This document shows positions 24,377-32,263 of a stretch of 64,000 bases of DNA, in pieces. Location: assembly GCF_014203535.1 (NCBI RefSeq), contig NZ_JACHJI010000006.1, positions 62,001 to 126,000 on the forward strand, given 5' to 3'. This DNA is from Streptomyces griseomycini. Its GTDB lineage: Bacteria; Actinomycetota; Actinomycetes; Streptomycetales; Streptomycetaceae. The position numbers were made by a program, and so were the translations under genes. How positions within the stretch are numbered: position 1 is the stretch's first letter; every line of letters begins with the position of its first letter. Below the pieces are notes generated by a model. That model saw only the letters and a list, made by a program, of their open reading frames with translations, was not told the origin of the DNA and did no database searches.

Positions 24377-25975
24377 ATGCTGGCCAAGCTGTCCACGCGC
24401 CCCTCGGTCCGGTGCCGTGCGGTACGACCTTCGGTCCGGCGCCGCGCGGTCACCGGAGCGGTCGGACTGGCCCTGCTGGGCGCGGGGCTGACGGCCGTCG
24501 GCGGTACGGAACCGGACCTCGGCCGGTTCTACGACCAGAGGATCACGTGGACGGCGTGCGAGGGCGTGGACCTGCCGGAGGACCTGCAGTGCGGGAAGAT
24601 CACCGTCCCGCTCGACTACGCGGAGCCCCGGAAGGGCACCCTCGAGCTGGCCCTCGCCCGCTACCGGGCGGCCGGCGACCCGCGGGGCTCGGTGGTGCTG
24701 AACTTCGGCGGTCCGGGCGGTTCGGGCGTCCTGGGGCTGGCCCACGGCGGCAAGGACTTCATGGGCCTGACCGACGACTACGACGTGGTCTCCTTCGACC
24801 CTCGGGGCGTCGGCCGCTCCTCGCCGGTCAGCTGCGGCACGGAGGCCACCGGCCGGGCGCTGGAGGCGACCGGCGGCGAGGACACGTCCGATCCGCGCGA
24901 GGCGCTCGCGCAGCTGCGCGAGGTGGCCGCCGAGTGCGTCGAGCACTCGGGTCCCGTCCTCTCCCACATCGGCACCGTGGACGTCGCACGCGATCTGGAC
25001 GTGATGCGCCAGGTGCTCGGCGACGGGAAGCTCAACTACCTGGGCTTCTCCTACGGCACCCGGCTCGGCGCGGTGTACGCGGCCCGGTTCCCCGAGAAGG
25101 TGGGCCGGTTCGTGCTCGACGGCGTGGACACGCTGACCGATCCGCTGACCGAGCAGGGACTGGCGAGCGCCAGGGGACAGCAGAAGGCGCTGGAGAACTT
25201 CCTCGTCTGGTGCACCGAGGACATCGCCTGCCCGTTCGGGCAGGACGCCCGCGACGCCCGCCGGCAGGTCGTGGAGCTGGTCGACTCGCTCGACGAGAAC
25301 CCGGTGCCGACCGACTTCGGTTTCGAGTTCACCGGTCAGGACCTCGCCGGCGCCCTGGGGCAGGGTCTGTACAGCAAGGAGCTGTGGCCGCTGCTGCAAC
25401 GGGCCCTCGCACAGTTGCTGGAGGACGGGGACACGCGCGGGGTGGAGGCCTTCGCGACCGGAGGGCTGACGCCCCCCGCGCCGCGGGCCGACGGCCCCCT
25501 CGTGGACGCGGAGGAGGTGCCGCTGGACAATCCGCCGGCGGCGCTGATGGCGGTGAACTGCGCGGACGACCCCGACCGTCCCTCCGCCGAGCGGCTGACC
25601 CGGGACCTGGCCCGGCTGCGCACCGCCTACGAGGAGGCCTCCGCGGTCTTCGGCCGGTACCGGCTCACCCAGGTGCTGATGTGCCACGGCCGGCCCAGGG
25701 GCACCGACTACATCCGCGAACGCGTCAAGGACCTCGACACGCCGAAGATGCTGCTGGTCGGCACCCGGGGCGACCCGGCCACGCCGTACCGCTGGACGGT
25801 GGAGACGGCCGAGCGGCTCGGTGACGCGGCGGTGGTGCTGGACAACCGGGCCGAGGGCCACACCGGCTACGGCTCGTCCGAGTGCGTCCACCGCAAGGTC
25901 GACGACTTCCTGCGGTACGGCTCCCTGCCGCCGAACGGCAGTTCCTGCGGCGCCGAGGAGGGCGACCGGGCCTGA
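24377..25975 (+). CDS. Secreted alpha/beta hydrolase, tripeptidyl aminopeptidase (Tap) type
   Basis: 532 residues. An Arg-rich N-terminus and hydrophobic stretch (RRRAVTGAVGLALLGAGLTA) form a twin-arginine-like or Sec signal. Catalytic elements: oxyanion GGPGGSG (111-117), nucleophile Ser225 in GFSYGTR, an acid near GTRGDPATP and His in EGHTGYG; the TAP-like C-terminal domain is complete. Streptomyces Tap enzymes release tripeptides from protein N-termini outside the cell and can mature transglutaminase and protease substrates. ATG 24377 has GGAGG just upstream. Divergent from the chaplin gene. Confidence 0.9.
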   Translation: MLAKLSTRPSVRCRAVRPSVRRRAVTGAVGLALLGAGLTAVGGTEPDLGRFYDQRITWTACEGVDLPEDLQCGKITVPLDYAEPRKGTLELALARYRAAGDPRGSVVLNFGGPGGSGVLGLAHGGKDFMGLTDDYDVVSFDPRGVGRSSPVSCGTEATGRALEATGGEDTSDPREALAQLREVAAECVEHSGPVLSHIGTVDVARDLDVMRQVLGDGKLNYLGFSYGTRLGAVYAARFPEKVGRFVLDGVDTLTDPLTEQGLASARGQQKALENFLVWCTEDIACPFGQDARDARRQVVELVDSLDENPVPTDFGFEFTGQDLAGALGQGLYSKELWPLLQRALAQLLEDGDTRGVEAFATGGLTPPAPRADGPLVDAEEVPLDNPPAALMAVNCADDPDRPSAERLTRDLARLRTAYEEASAVFGRYRLTQVLMCHGRPRGTDYIRERVKDLDTPKMLLVGTRGDPATPYRWTVETAERLGDAAVVLDNRAEGHTGYGSSECVHRKVDDFLRYGSLPPNGSSCGAEEGDRA

Positions 25976-25980
25976 ACCGC

Positions 25981-26006
25981 CTCCGCGGGGCCCGGAGCCC
26001 GCGGAG
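25981..26006 (+). terminator. Hairpin terminator after the Tap-type peptidase
   Basis: ctccgcggg, eight bases, cccgcggag: a perfect 9-bp stem starting six bases after the stop codon. Confidence 0.6.
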
Positions 26007-26279
26007 CCGGGTCCCGCGCCTGCGTCCGCCGCCCCGTCGCCGTCACGGCGGACGTGTCCCCGCGCCGTCCTCGCGGCCTCACCCGCGTAGGGCACGGGGA
26101 CGGGACGGGCGGATGGCCGGCACCGGCCGCCGAAGGTCCACGACGACCACGGGCACGCCCGCCCGTACGGCCACGGGGTCCCGGCCGAGGGGACGCACCC
26201 GCGACCGCTCCGGTCCGCACCCGCAGCCGGACGTCATGCCCCAAATGCCCCACAAGGGAATCGGCTCTATCGTGCTGTC
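26007..26279. other. Non-coding gap before the baeRF-like gene
   Basis: No coding pattern that I can support in either direction. The last 50 bases (ccccaaatgccccacaaggg onward) are less GC-rich and probably hold the promoter and leader of the gene at 26280. Confidence 0.45.
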
Positions 26280-27374
26280 ATGGAGCACGATCTGAGTCCC
26301 GCGACCCTTGCCGAACTCCGCCGGCCGCGCCCCTATCCCGCGGTGTCCGTGCTGACGCCGACCCACCGGCGCGCCCCCCTCAACACACAGGACGCCGTCC
26401 GGCTGCGCCACGCGGTGGGCGAGGCCAAGAAGCAGCTGGAGGCCGATCCCGCGGTCAGCCGGGACCGGCGCACCGACGTGGCCCGGCAGCTCGACCGGGC
26501 CCTGTCCGAGGTCGACCTGGCCCACAGCGAGGACGGCCTGATCATCTTCGCGGCCCCGGGCGAGCACCAGGTGTGGTCGCTCGCCCGTTCCGTGCCCGAG
26601 CGCGTGGTGCTCTCCGACACCTTCCTGACCCGCAACCTCGTCTCCGCCCACACGGCGGAACGGCCGTTCTGGGTGCTGTCCGTGTCCGCCGACCGGGTCA
26701 CCCTGTGGAACGGCGGCGCGGACCGGGTGGTGGAGGAGCGCGCCGGCGGTTTCCCGCTGACCCGGGGCGCGGAGAACTTCGACCCGGAGCGGCTGCACCG
26801 GGTCGGCGACCAGCCGAGCGCCTTCCGCGACGAACGCACCCGCGCCTTCCTGCGCGAGGCCGACCTCGCGATGGGCGCGCTCCTGCGCGACCACCCGCGG
26901 CCGCTGTACGTCACCGGCGAGCCGGCCGCCCTGTCCCTGCTGTCCGAGGCCGGCAGCGTGACCAGGGACGCGGTGCACGTCCCGCACGGCGGGCTCGCGC
27001 ACGGCACGCCCGACGCGGTGTGGCAGGCGGTGCGGCCGGCGCTCGAGGCCGATGTCCGCAGGAGCACCGAGGACGTGACCCGGGCCCTGGTGTCCGCCCG
27101 CGGGCGCAAGGAGTTCGCGGCCGGGGTCGACGAGTTGTGGCAGAGCGCCCGGGAGGGACGGGTGCGGCTGCTGGCCGTCGAGGAGAACTACCGGGTCACG
27201 GTGCGCGACACCGACGACCATCTGGCCATCGCCGAGGCCGGCGATCTGGACGCCCGCGAGGACGTCGTGGACGAGATCGTGGAGCAGTGCCTGAAGACCG
27301 GCGCCGAGGTCCGCTTCGTCCCGGACGGCACCCTCGGGGAGGCGGACGGGATCGCGGGAGTGCTGCGGTACTGA
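26280..27374 (+). CDS. baeRF-family (bacterial eRF1-like) protein
   Basis: 364 residues. The start (PRPYPAVSVLTPTHRRAP) and the segment PFWVLSVSADRVTLWNGGAD resemble bacterial relatives of archaeo-eukaryotic release factor 1 (baeRF families). The C-terminal part AREDVVDEIVEQCLKTGAEVRFVPDG is the recognisable eRF1 domain 3/L7Ae-like end. No GGQ motif is visible, so it is unlikely to terminate translation normally. The family is proposed to act in ribosome rescue or stress. It stands alone upstream of a SpoIIE phosphatase. Confidence 0.7.
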   Translation: MEHDLSPATLAELRRPRPYPAVSVLTPTHRRAPLNTQDAVRLRHAVGEAKKQLEADPAVSRDRRTDVARQLDRALSEVDLAHSEDGLIIFAAPGEHQVWSLARSVPERVVLSDTFLTRNLVSAHTAERPFWVLSVSADRVTLWNGGADRVVEERAGGFPLTRGAENFDPERLHRVGDQPSAFRDERTRAFLREADLAMGALLRDHPRPLYVTGEPAALSLLSEAGSVTRDAVHVPHGGLAHGTPDAVWQAVRPALEADVRRSTEDVTRALVSARGRKEFAAGVDELWQSAREGRVRLLAVEENYRVTVRDTDDHLAIAEAGDLDAREDVVDEIVEQCLKTGAEVRFVPDGTLGEADGIAGVLRY

Positions 27375-27668
27375 GGACGGGACGACCCACCGACCGATCA
27401 CGAACAAGAGCCCACCCGTCGAACGCGTGAGCGGCTCCCTTCCGGCGCCCGGTGCCGCGTCAATTCACTTGCGCACCACGGGAGTTGAAGATCAGAGCGA
27501 CATCCCCGCACATACCCCGGAGTAACTCCCCGAAGACGGTGGCATATGCCGCGGGCACCGCCTTGTCGTGTGTTGCCAAATCCCTTACAGGGCGTCGCGG
27601 GCTGTGCCACAGTCATGACGGTCCCTCCGTCCGCCCGAAGGCCGTACCGTCCCCCATCGGAGTGCGTC
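27375..27668. other. Leader region of the PAS-SpoIIE gene
   Basis: No gene seen. It is less GC-rich than its surroundings and contains an 11-base palindrome ggagt-a-actcc at 27519-27529. A gggagtt at about 27480-27486 pairs with aactccc at about 27524-27530. These may be operator or structural elements. Confidence 0.4.
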
Positions 27669-29087
27669 ATGCCGTCCCACCTCTCCGCGGGCCGCCCAGC
27701 CGCCCAGCCGCCAGGACACGGCGGTGTCGACGCGCTCATCTCGCAGACCCGGCGGCTCAGGGGCGAGGTGGACGCCGTACGGCGCGACACCCCGGCCGAC
27801 CGGTCGGACCCGCAGAACCGCTGGCAGCGCGCGCTGTACGATCTGGCGTTGCATCAACTCAACGACGTCGACGAGCACTTGGCGCAGCTGCGGGACGGTC
27901 CACTGCCGATGACCGCGGATCCCGCGCCCGCCCCGACCGCCGCACCGCACGGCGGGTCCCTGCTCAGCAGGGTCGGCAGCGCGGAGTGGAACCTGCTCAC
28001 GGACGAGGCGAGCTGGTCCGGTGAGCTGTACCGCATCCTGGGCCGCGACCCGTCCGCTCCCCCGCTCACCCTCGACGAGCTGCCCTCCCTGGTGCACGAC
28101 GAGGACCGGCCGAAGCTGACGGCGATGGTCACGGACTGCCTGGTCGACGCCCGGCCCATCGACGGGGAGTTCCGCGTCGTGCACCCGGACGGCGGCGTAC
28201 GGACCGTGCACATGATGGGCGAACCGGTACTCGGTGCCGACGGCAGCACCGCCTCGATGTGGGCCGTGCTGCGGGACGTCAGCGAACTGCGCCGCTGCCG
28301 GCGGGCGGTGAGCGAGACCCGTGACTCGCTGCACCGCCGGCGGCATGCCGCCGCGCGGACCGAGCACCGGCTCGCGGTCGAGCTGCAGGAGGCCGTGCTG
28401 CCGGCGTGGCGCGGCTCCCTGCGGCTCCCGCGCGGCGGCCCGCACACCCTGGACCTCGCCGCCCACTACCTGCCGTCGTCGACGAGCGCGCCGATCGGCG
28501 GCGACTGGTACGACGCCCTGGAGCTGTCCGACGGCACGACGCTGCTCAGTGCCGGCGACCTGACCGGTCACGGGATCGGCGCGGCCTCGGGCATGGCGAT
28601 GCTGCTCGGCGCCGTGCGCGGCATGGCGATGACCGGTGCCGAGCCGGGTCCCCTGCTGGCCTGCCTCAACCGGTTGCTGGACGCCACCGTGCAGCCGGTC
28701 CTGGGCAGCGCCGTCTGTCTGCGCTACCGGCCCGAGACTCGCTCCCTGCTGTGGGCGCAGGCGGGACACCCCGCCCCGCTGCTGTTCCGCGACGGGACGG
28801 GGCGCGCGCTGGACACGCCGGACGGCGTGCTGCTCGGGGCCGCCTCGGGCGCCTCCTACGGGCAGGCCGAGGTGACCCTCGAGGTCGGCGACCTGCTGCT
28901 CCTGCACACCGACGGACTGGTGCCCGGGCACGTCGGGACCGCGGCCGTGCACCGCCTCCTCGGCCTGGCCGCGCACTTCGCCGAGGCCCGCACCGCGCAG
29001 CACTGCCTCCGTACGGTGGTACGGGAGTTCGGCGAGGGGGAGCGCGAGGACGGCGCCTGCGTGCTCGTGGCCCGGGTCGCCTCGTGA
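27669..29087 (+). CDS. PAS-domain SpoIIE-type PP2C phosphatase
   Basis: 472 residues. A PAS domain covers about 95-210 (WSGELYRILGRDPSAPPLTL, DGEFRVVHPDGGVRTVHMMG). A coiled linker (230-250) leads to the SpoIIE domain (about 265-470) with LPSSTSAPIGGDWYDALEL, SAGDLTGHGIGAA and LLLLHTDGLVPGHVG, which carry the metal-binding Asp residues. Such enzymes dephosphorylate anti-anti-sigma factors to release sigma factors. ATG 27669 follows GGAG; an ATG at 27615 lacks a ribosome site. Ends 22 bases from the convergent nsdB-like gene. Confidence 0.92.
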   Translation: MPSHLSAGRPAAQPPGHGGVDALISQTRRLRGEVDAVRRDTPADRSDPQNRWQRALYDLALHQLNDVDEHLAQLRDGPLPMTADPAPAPTAAPHGGSLLSRVGSAEWNLLTDEASWSGELYRILGRDPSAPPLTLDELPSLVHDEDRPKLTAMVTDCLVDARPIDGEFRVVHPDGGVRTVHMMGEPVLGADGSTASMWAVLRDVSELRRCRRAVSETRDSLHRRRHAAARTEHRLAVELQEAVLPAWRGSLRLPRGGPHTLDLAAHYLPSSTSAPIGGDWYDALELSDGTTLLSAGDLTGHGIGAASGMAMLLGAVRGMAMTGAEPGPLLACLNRLLDATVQPVLGSAVCLRYRPETRSLLWAQAGHPAPLLFRDGTGRALDTPDGVLLGAASGASYGQAEVTLEVGDLLLLHTDGLVPGHVGTAAVHRLLGLAAHFAEARTAQHCLRTVVREFGEGEREDGACVLVARVAS

Positions 29088-29109
29088 CGACCCCCGCAGG
29101 CCCCGGCCC

Positions 29110-30603
29110 TCACACCTGCGCGTCGGCGCCGCCCTTCCCCCTCGGCTTCGGCAGCGCCAGTTTGATCTCCTCCCTGAGCTCCTGGATCCTCGGGTAGGAG
29201 GCGTACTCGGCGGTGAGCCGGTACATCTGGCGCAGCCGGTCCCAGGTGCGGCGCGAGGAGTTGGAGCCCATCGACATCAGGGCGAGGCGCGCGTACCGGT
29301 CGGCCTGTTCGGGGTCGTCCGCGATGAAACAGGCGGAGGCCATGGACAGGTGGTCGAAGATCTTCGACCGCTCCCGCCCGTCGACGCGCAGGGACAGGGC
29401 CTTCTCCGCGTAGTGCTGGGCGTGCACGGCCGCGCCGGGATCGAACTCGGCCAGGGTGCGGTAGGCCAGGGCCGTCATGCCGTACAGGTCCTCGTCCTTG
29501 AAGGTCTGCATCCAGTCCGGCGGCTCCGCGTCGGCCTTGTCCGAGACGAACAGGTCCTCGGCGAGGCCCAGGGTGCGGCGCATCGCCTGGCCCTTGCCCA
29601 TGGACGCCTGTGCCCAGGCCTCGATGGTGTGGAACATCGCCCGGGTGCGCGGCAGCACCTCCTCGCCCGAGCCGGACTGGGCGAGCTTCATCAGGTCCAG
29701 GGCGTCGTCGGGCCGGCCCAGGTGCACCATCTGGCGGGCCGCCCGGGACAGCGCCTCACCGGCGCGCGGTCGGTCACCGCCCTCCCGGGCCGCGTGGGCC
29801 GCGATGACGAAGTACTTCTGGGCCGTCGGTTCCAGACCGACGTCGTGCGACATCCAGCCCGCGAGGACGGCGAGGTTGGCGGCGACGCCCCACAGGCGCC
29901 GCTGGAGGTGGGGTGGGTGGTGGTAGGCGAGGATGCCGCCCACCTCGTTGAGCTGGCCGACCACCGCCTTGCGCTGGAGGCCGCCGCCCCGGGCGGCGTC
30001 CCAGGCGCGGAACACCTCCACGGAGCGCTCCAGTTCCTCGATCTCCTGCGACCCGATGGGAGCGGCCTCGTAGCGGTCGAACCCGGCGGGATCGGCGTGC
30101 AGGGGGTCGTCGAGGCGTGGAGCGTCCGTGGTCAGGGCCGGATCGGTGTGCAGCCAGTCGTGCATGGCGCTGCTGAGTGCGGATCCCGCGGCGAGCGCGG
30201 CGCCCGCGCCCACCAAGCCGCGTCGGTTGAGCATGAGGTCCATTCCCGTGAATTCGGTGAGGACCTCGGCCGTCCGCTCGGGCGCCCACGGCACTCCGTC
30301 GGGATGTTCCGTCTTCCCGCCGCCCTGCCGTCTCCCCGTACGCCCGTGCCGGACCAGACCGAGGTCCTCGATGGTCACGACACGGCCGAGACGCTCGGTG
30401 AACAGAGCCGCCAGCACCCGCGGCACGGGATCGCGCGGGATCTCTCCCATGTCGATCCACCGCCGCACCCGGGAGGTGTCGGTCGCCAGCTGGGGGTGGC
30501 CCATGGCCGCCGCCTGCCGGTTGACCAGCCTCGCGAGTTCGCCCTTGGACCAGCCGGCCAGGCCGAACAGGTCCGCGAGCCGGGTGTTGGGTTGTCCGCT
30601 CAC
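29110..30603 (-). CDS. nsdB: NsdB-like regulator (TPR-rich, negative control of antibiotics and development)
   Basis: 497 residues from GTG 30603. N-terminal DNA-binding-like segment (MSGQPNTRLADLFGLAGWS, TDTSRVRRWIDMGEIPRDPV) is followed from about 190 by helical TPR-like repeats (RKAVVGQLNEVGGILAYHH, AQKYFVIAAHAAREGGDRP, AQHYAEKALSLRVDGRERS). It also has a central hydrophobic, Ala-rich patch (GAGAALAAGSALSSA). In S. coelicolor, disruption of nsdA or nsdB raises actinorhodin and sporulation. Gene order from clpP onward matches nsdB (recalled as SCO7252). Iterated 10-bp repeats lie upstream. Effector is unknown. Confidence 0.8.
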   Translation of the reverse strand: MSGQPNTRLADLFGLAGWSKGELARLVNRQAAAMGHPQLATDTSRVRRWIDMGEIPRDPVPRVLAALFTERLGRVVTIEDLGLVRHGRTGRRQGGGKTEHPDGVPWAPERTAEVLTEFTGMDLMLNRRGLVGAGAALAAGSALSSAMHDWLHTDPALTTDAPRLDDPLHADPAGFDRYEAAPIGSQEIEELERSVEVFRAWDAARGGGLQRKAVVGQLNEVGGILAYHHPPHLQRRLWGVAANLAVLAGWMSHDVGLEPTAQKYFVIAAHAAREGGDRPRAGEALSRAARQMVHLGRPDDALDLMKLAQSGSGEEVLPRTRAMFHTIEAWAQASMGKGQAMRRTLGLAEDLFVSDKADAEPPDWMQTFKDEDLYGMTALAYRTLAEFDPGAAVHAQHYAEKALSLRVDGRERSKIFDHLSMASACFIADDPEQADRYARLALMSMGSNSSRRTWDRLRQMYRLTAEYASYPRIQELREEIKLALPKPRGKGGADAQV

Positions 30604-30664
30604 GTCAAGCCCCCAGGTTCTCGGCTGAGTTGACAGTAGCCCGGTGAGGGTTGCCGGGCGACTA

Positions 30665-30780
30665 TTCGCCAGGGTTCGCCAGGGTGCGCCAGATGGTGTG
30701 CCAGGGGTCCTCGGGTGTCGAGTAGGAACGCGCCACCACGACCCGGTCGCCGCAGGGACATTCCCCAGGGTGCGCCTGGG
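30665..30780. promoter_or_regulatory. Iterated motif in the nsdB/APH divergent promoter region
   Basis: ttcgccaggg occurs twice in tandem (30665-30674, 30675-30684), followed by tgcgccag and gtgccagggg. The 12-mer ccagggtgcgcc recurs at 30679-30690 and 30765-30776; the second copy lies in the palindrome cccagg-gtgcg-cctggg (30764-30780). Ten-base spacing puts the repeats on one face of the helix, as for a cooperative regulator. Confidence 0.6.
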
Positions 30781-30836
30781 CGACCGGGCCGGGTGGTCGA
30801 TGACATCGCAGGCACACGAAGGGATCTGTATCGCCC

Positions 30837-31976
30837 ATGTACGCAGCATCGTCCTCCGTGTCCGCCCCGCCCCGGCCGCTGCGTCCGCGTCCGTCGGACG
30901 GCGGCCCCTACCTCACCCCCGGGCGCCCGGCGGCCCCCGTGCTCGGCGCGGGCAAGGTGCGGCGCCCCGCGGGACCGGGCACCCAGCCGCTCAGCGGGCG
31001 GCTCGACCTGTCCGGCCCCCAGGGCGCCCGGCTGCGCACGGCGATCGCGTCGGTGCACCGCATCTGCCCGGAGTTCACCCCCGTGCAGGTGCTGCGCCGC
31101 AACGGCCGGTCGGTCCTCCTGGTGGGCACCACCGGCCGGAGCACCGCGGTCGCCAAGTGCTTACTGGACCACTCCCCCGCGTGGAGCGAGCGGATCCGCC
31201 ACGAGATAGCGGCATACCGCTCGTTCGTCCGGCACCGCCCGCCCGTGCGGGCGCCCCGGCTGATCGCGGCGGATCCGGACAACTGCACGCTGGTGATCGA
31301 GCGGATGCCCGGCCGGGTGGCGGCGCTCCAGCGGCACCCGGCCGAGGCGCCGCCGCGGGCGGACATCAGGGCGGCGCTCGGCGCGATCTGCCGGCTGAAC
31401 TCCTGGCGGCCGCCGGCCGGGACGTTCGACGCCCCGCTGGACTACGCGGCCCGCATCTCCCGGTACCACGAGCTGGGTCTGCTCACCGACCGGGACCTGG
31501 GCGACCTGCAGAAGCTGCTGCACGGCATCTCGCTCGCGGCCGGGCGGCAGGGCATGGGCCAGTTCTGCCACGGTGACGCCCTGCTCTCGAACGTCCTCAT
31601 CTCACCGGCCGGCCCCGTGCTGGTGGACTGGGAGCACGCGGGCTGGTACCTGCCGGGCTACGACCTGGCGACGCTGTGGTCGGTCCTCGGGGACGCGCCG
31701 GCGGCCCGGCGGCAGATCAGCCAGATCGCCCAGTCGGCGGGCCCCGCCTCGCGGGACGCCTTCCTGGTGAACCTGATGCTCGTGCTGACCCGCGAGATCC
31801 GTACCTACGAGACGGCCGTGCAGCGTTCGATGCACGACTCGGCCCCGGCGGCACCGGGGGCGGCCCACCCGGGTGCCGCTCCGTCCGGCGAGGAACAGCG
31901 GCTGCTGCTGCGGCGGCTGCACGACGACTGCCAGCTGGCCCGCCGGGCCGTGCGCGCGGCGGTCGGCACTCGCTGA
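30837..31976 (+). CDS. Aminoglycoside phosphotransferase (APH)-fold kinase-like protein
   Basis: 379 residues. Catalytic loop HGDALLSNVLIS (about 246-257; Asp248) and metal site VDWEHAGWY match the APH/choline-kinase fold, and an ATP-binding Lys is likely in STAVAKCLLD. The N-terminal 50 residues are Pro-rich and disordered. The C-terminal tail is Ala/Pro-rich. Members phosphorylate small molecules such as aminoglycosides, choline or sugars; substrate here is unknown and resistance should not be assumed. Divergent from nsdB and followed by a strong hairpin. Confidence 0.8.
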   Translation: MYAASSSVSAPPRPLRPRPSDGGPYLTPGRPAAPVLGAGKVRRPAGPGTQPLSGRLDLSGPQGARLRTAIASVHRICPEFTPVQVLRRNGRSVLLVGTTGRSTAVAKCLLDHSPAWSERIRHEIAAYRSFVRHRPPVRAPRLIAADPDNCTLVIERMPGRVAALQRHPAEAPPRADIRAALGAICRLNSWRPPAGTFDAPLDYAARISRYHELGLLTDRDLGDLQKLLHGISLAAGRQGMGQFCHGDALLSNVLISPAGPVLVDWEHAGWYLPGYDLATLWSVLGDAPAARRQISQIAQSAGPASRDAFLVNLMLVLTREIRTYETAVQRSMHDSAPAAPGAAHPGAAPSGEEQRLLLRRLHDDCQLARRAVRAAVGTR

Positions 31977-31996
31977 CGAAGGACACGGAGGACGGG

Positions 31997-32046
31997 CACG
32001 GCGGTCCGCGGCGCGCTCCGGCGGAGGCGCACCGCGGACCGCCGTG
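31997..32046 (+). terminator. Strong hairpin terminator after the APH-like gene
   Basis: cacggcggtccgcgg pairs perfectly with ccgcggaccgccgtg across a 20-base loop that itself contains gcgc/gcgc pairing. It starts 20 bases after the stop codon. Confidence 0.75.
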
Positions 32047-32142
32047 TGTCCGCGCCCGGAGCCCCTCGGGCCGGGCCATTGGTGTACTCCACTGACGCGT
32101 CGCAGGCCCCGCGGCCGTCGCCACGAAACCTCCCCGCACCCC

Positions 32143-32183
32143 GATTGACGAGGAACATCGCGCCCTCCTGGGCATGATTGACG
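32143..32183 (+). promoter_or_regulatory. Direct repeat upstream of the amidase gene
   Basis: gattgacg occurs at 32143-32150 and 32176-32183, 33 bases apart (about three helical turns). Each contains a TTGACG that could act as a -35 box, but no convincing -10 box follows at 17-18 bases. Confidence 0.35.
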
Positions 32184-32263
32184 GATCATCAGCTGACCGG
32201 TACCACTGACGCACCGCTCGGCTCCGCAGGGCTCATCGTGCCCGACCGTCCCAGGAGGCTGCA

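Noticed and set aside
30837..31976. Aminoglycoside resistance gene
   Set aside because: Only the APH/choline-kinase fold is supported; sequence gives no evidence of drug substrate and the fold is common in Streptomyces.
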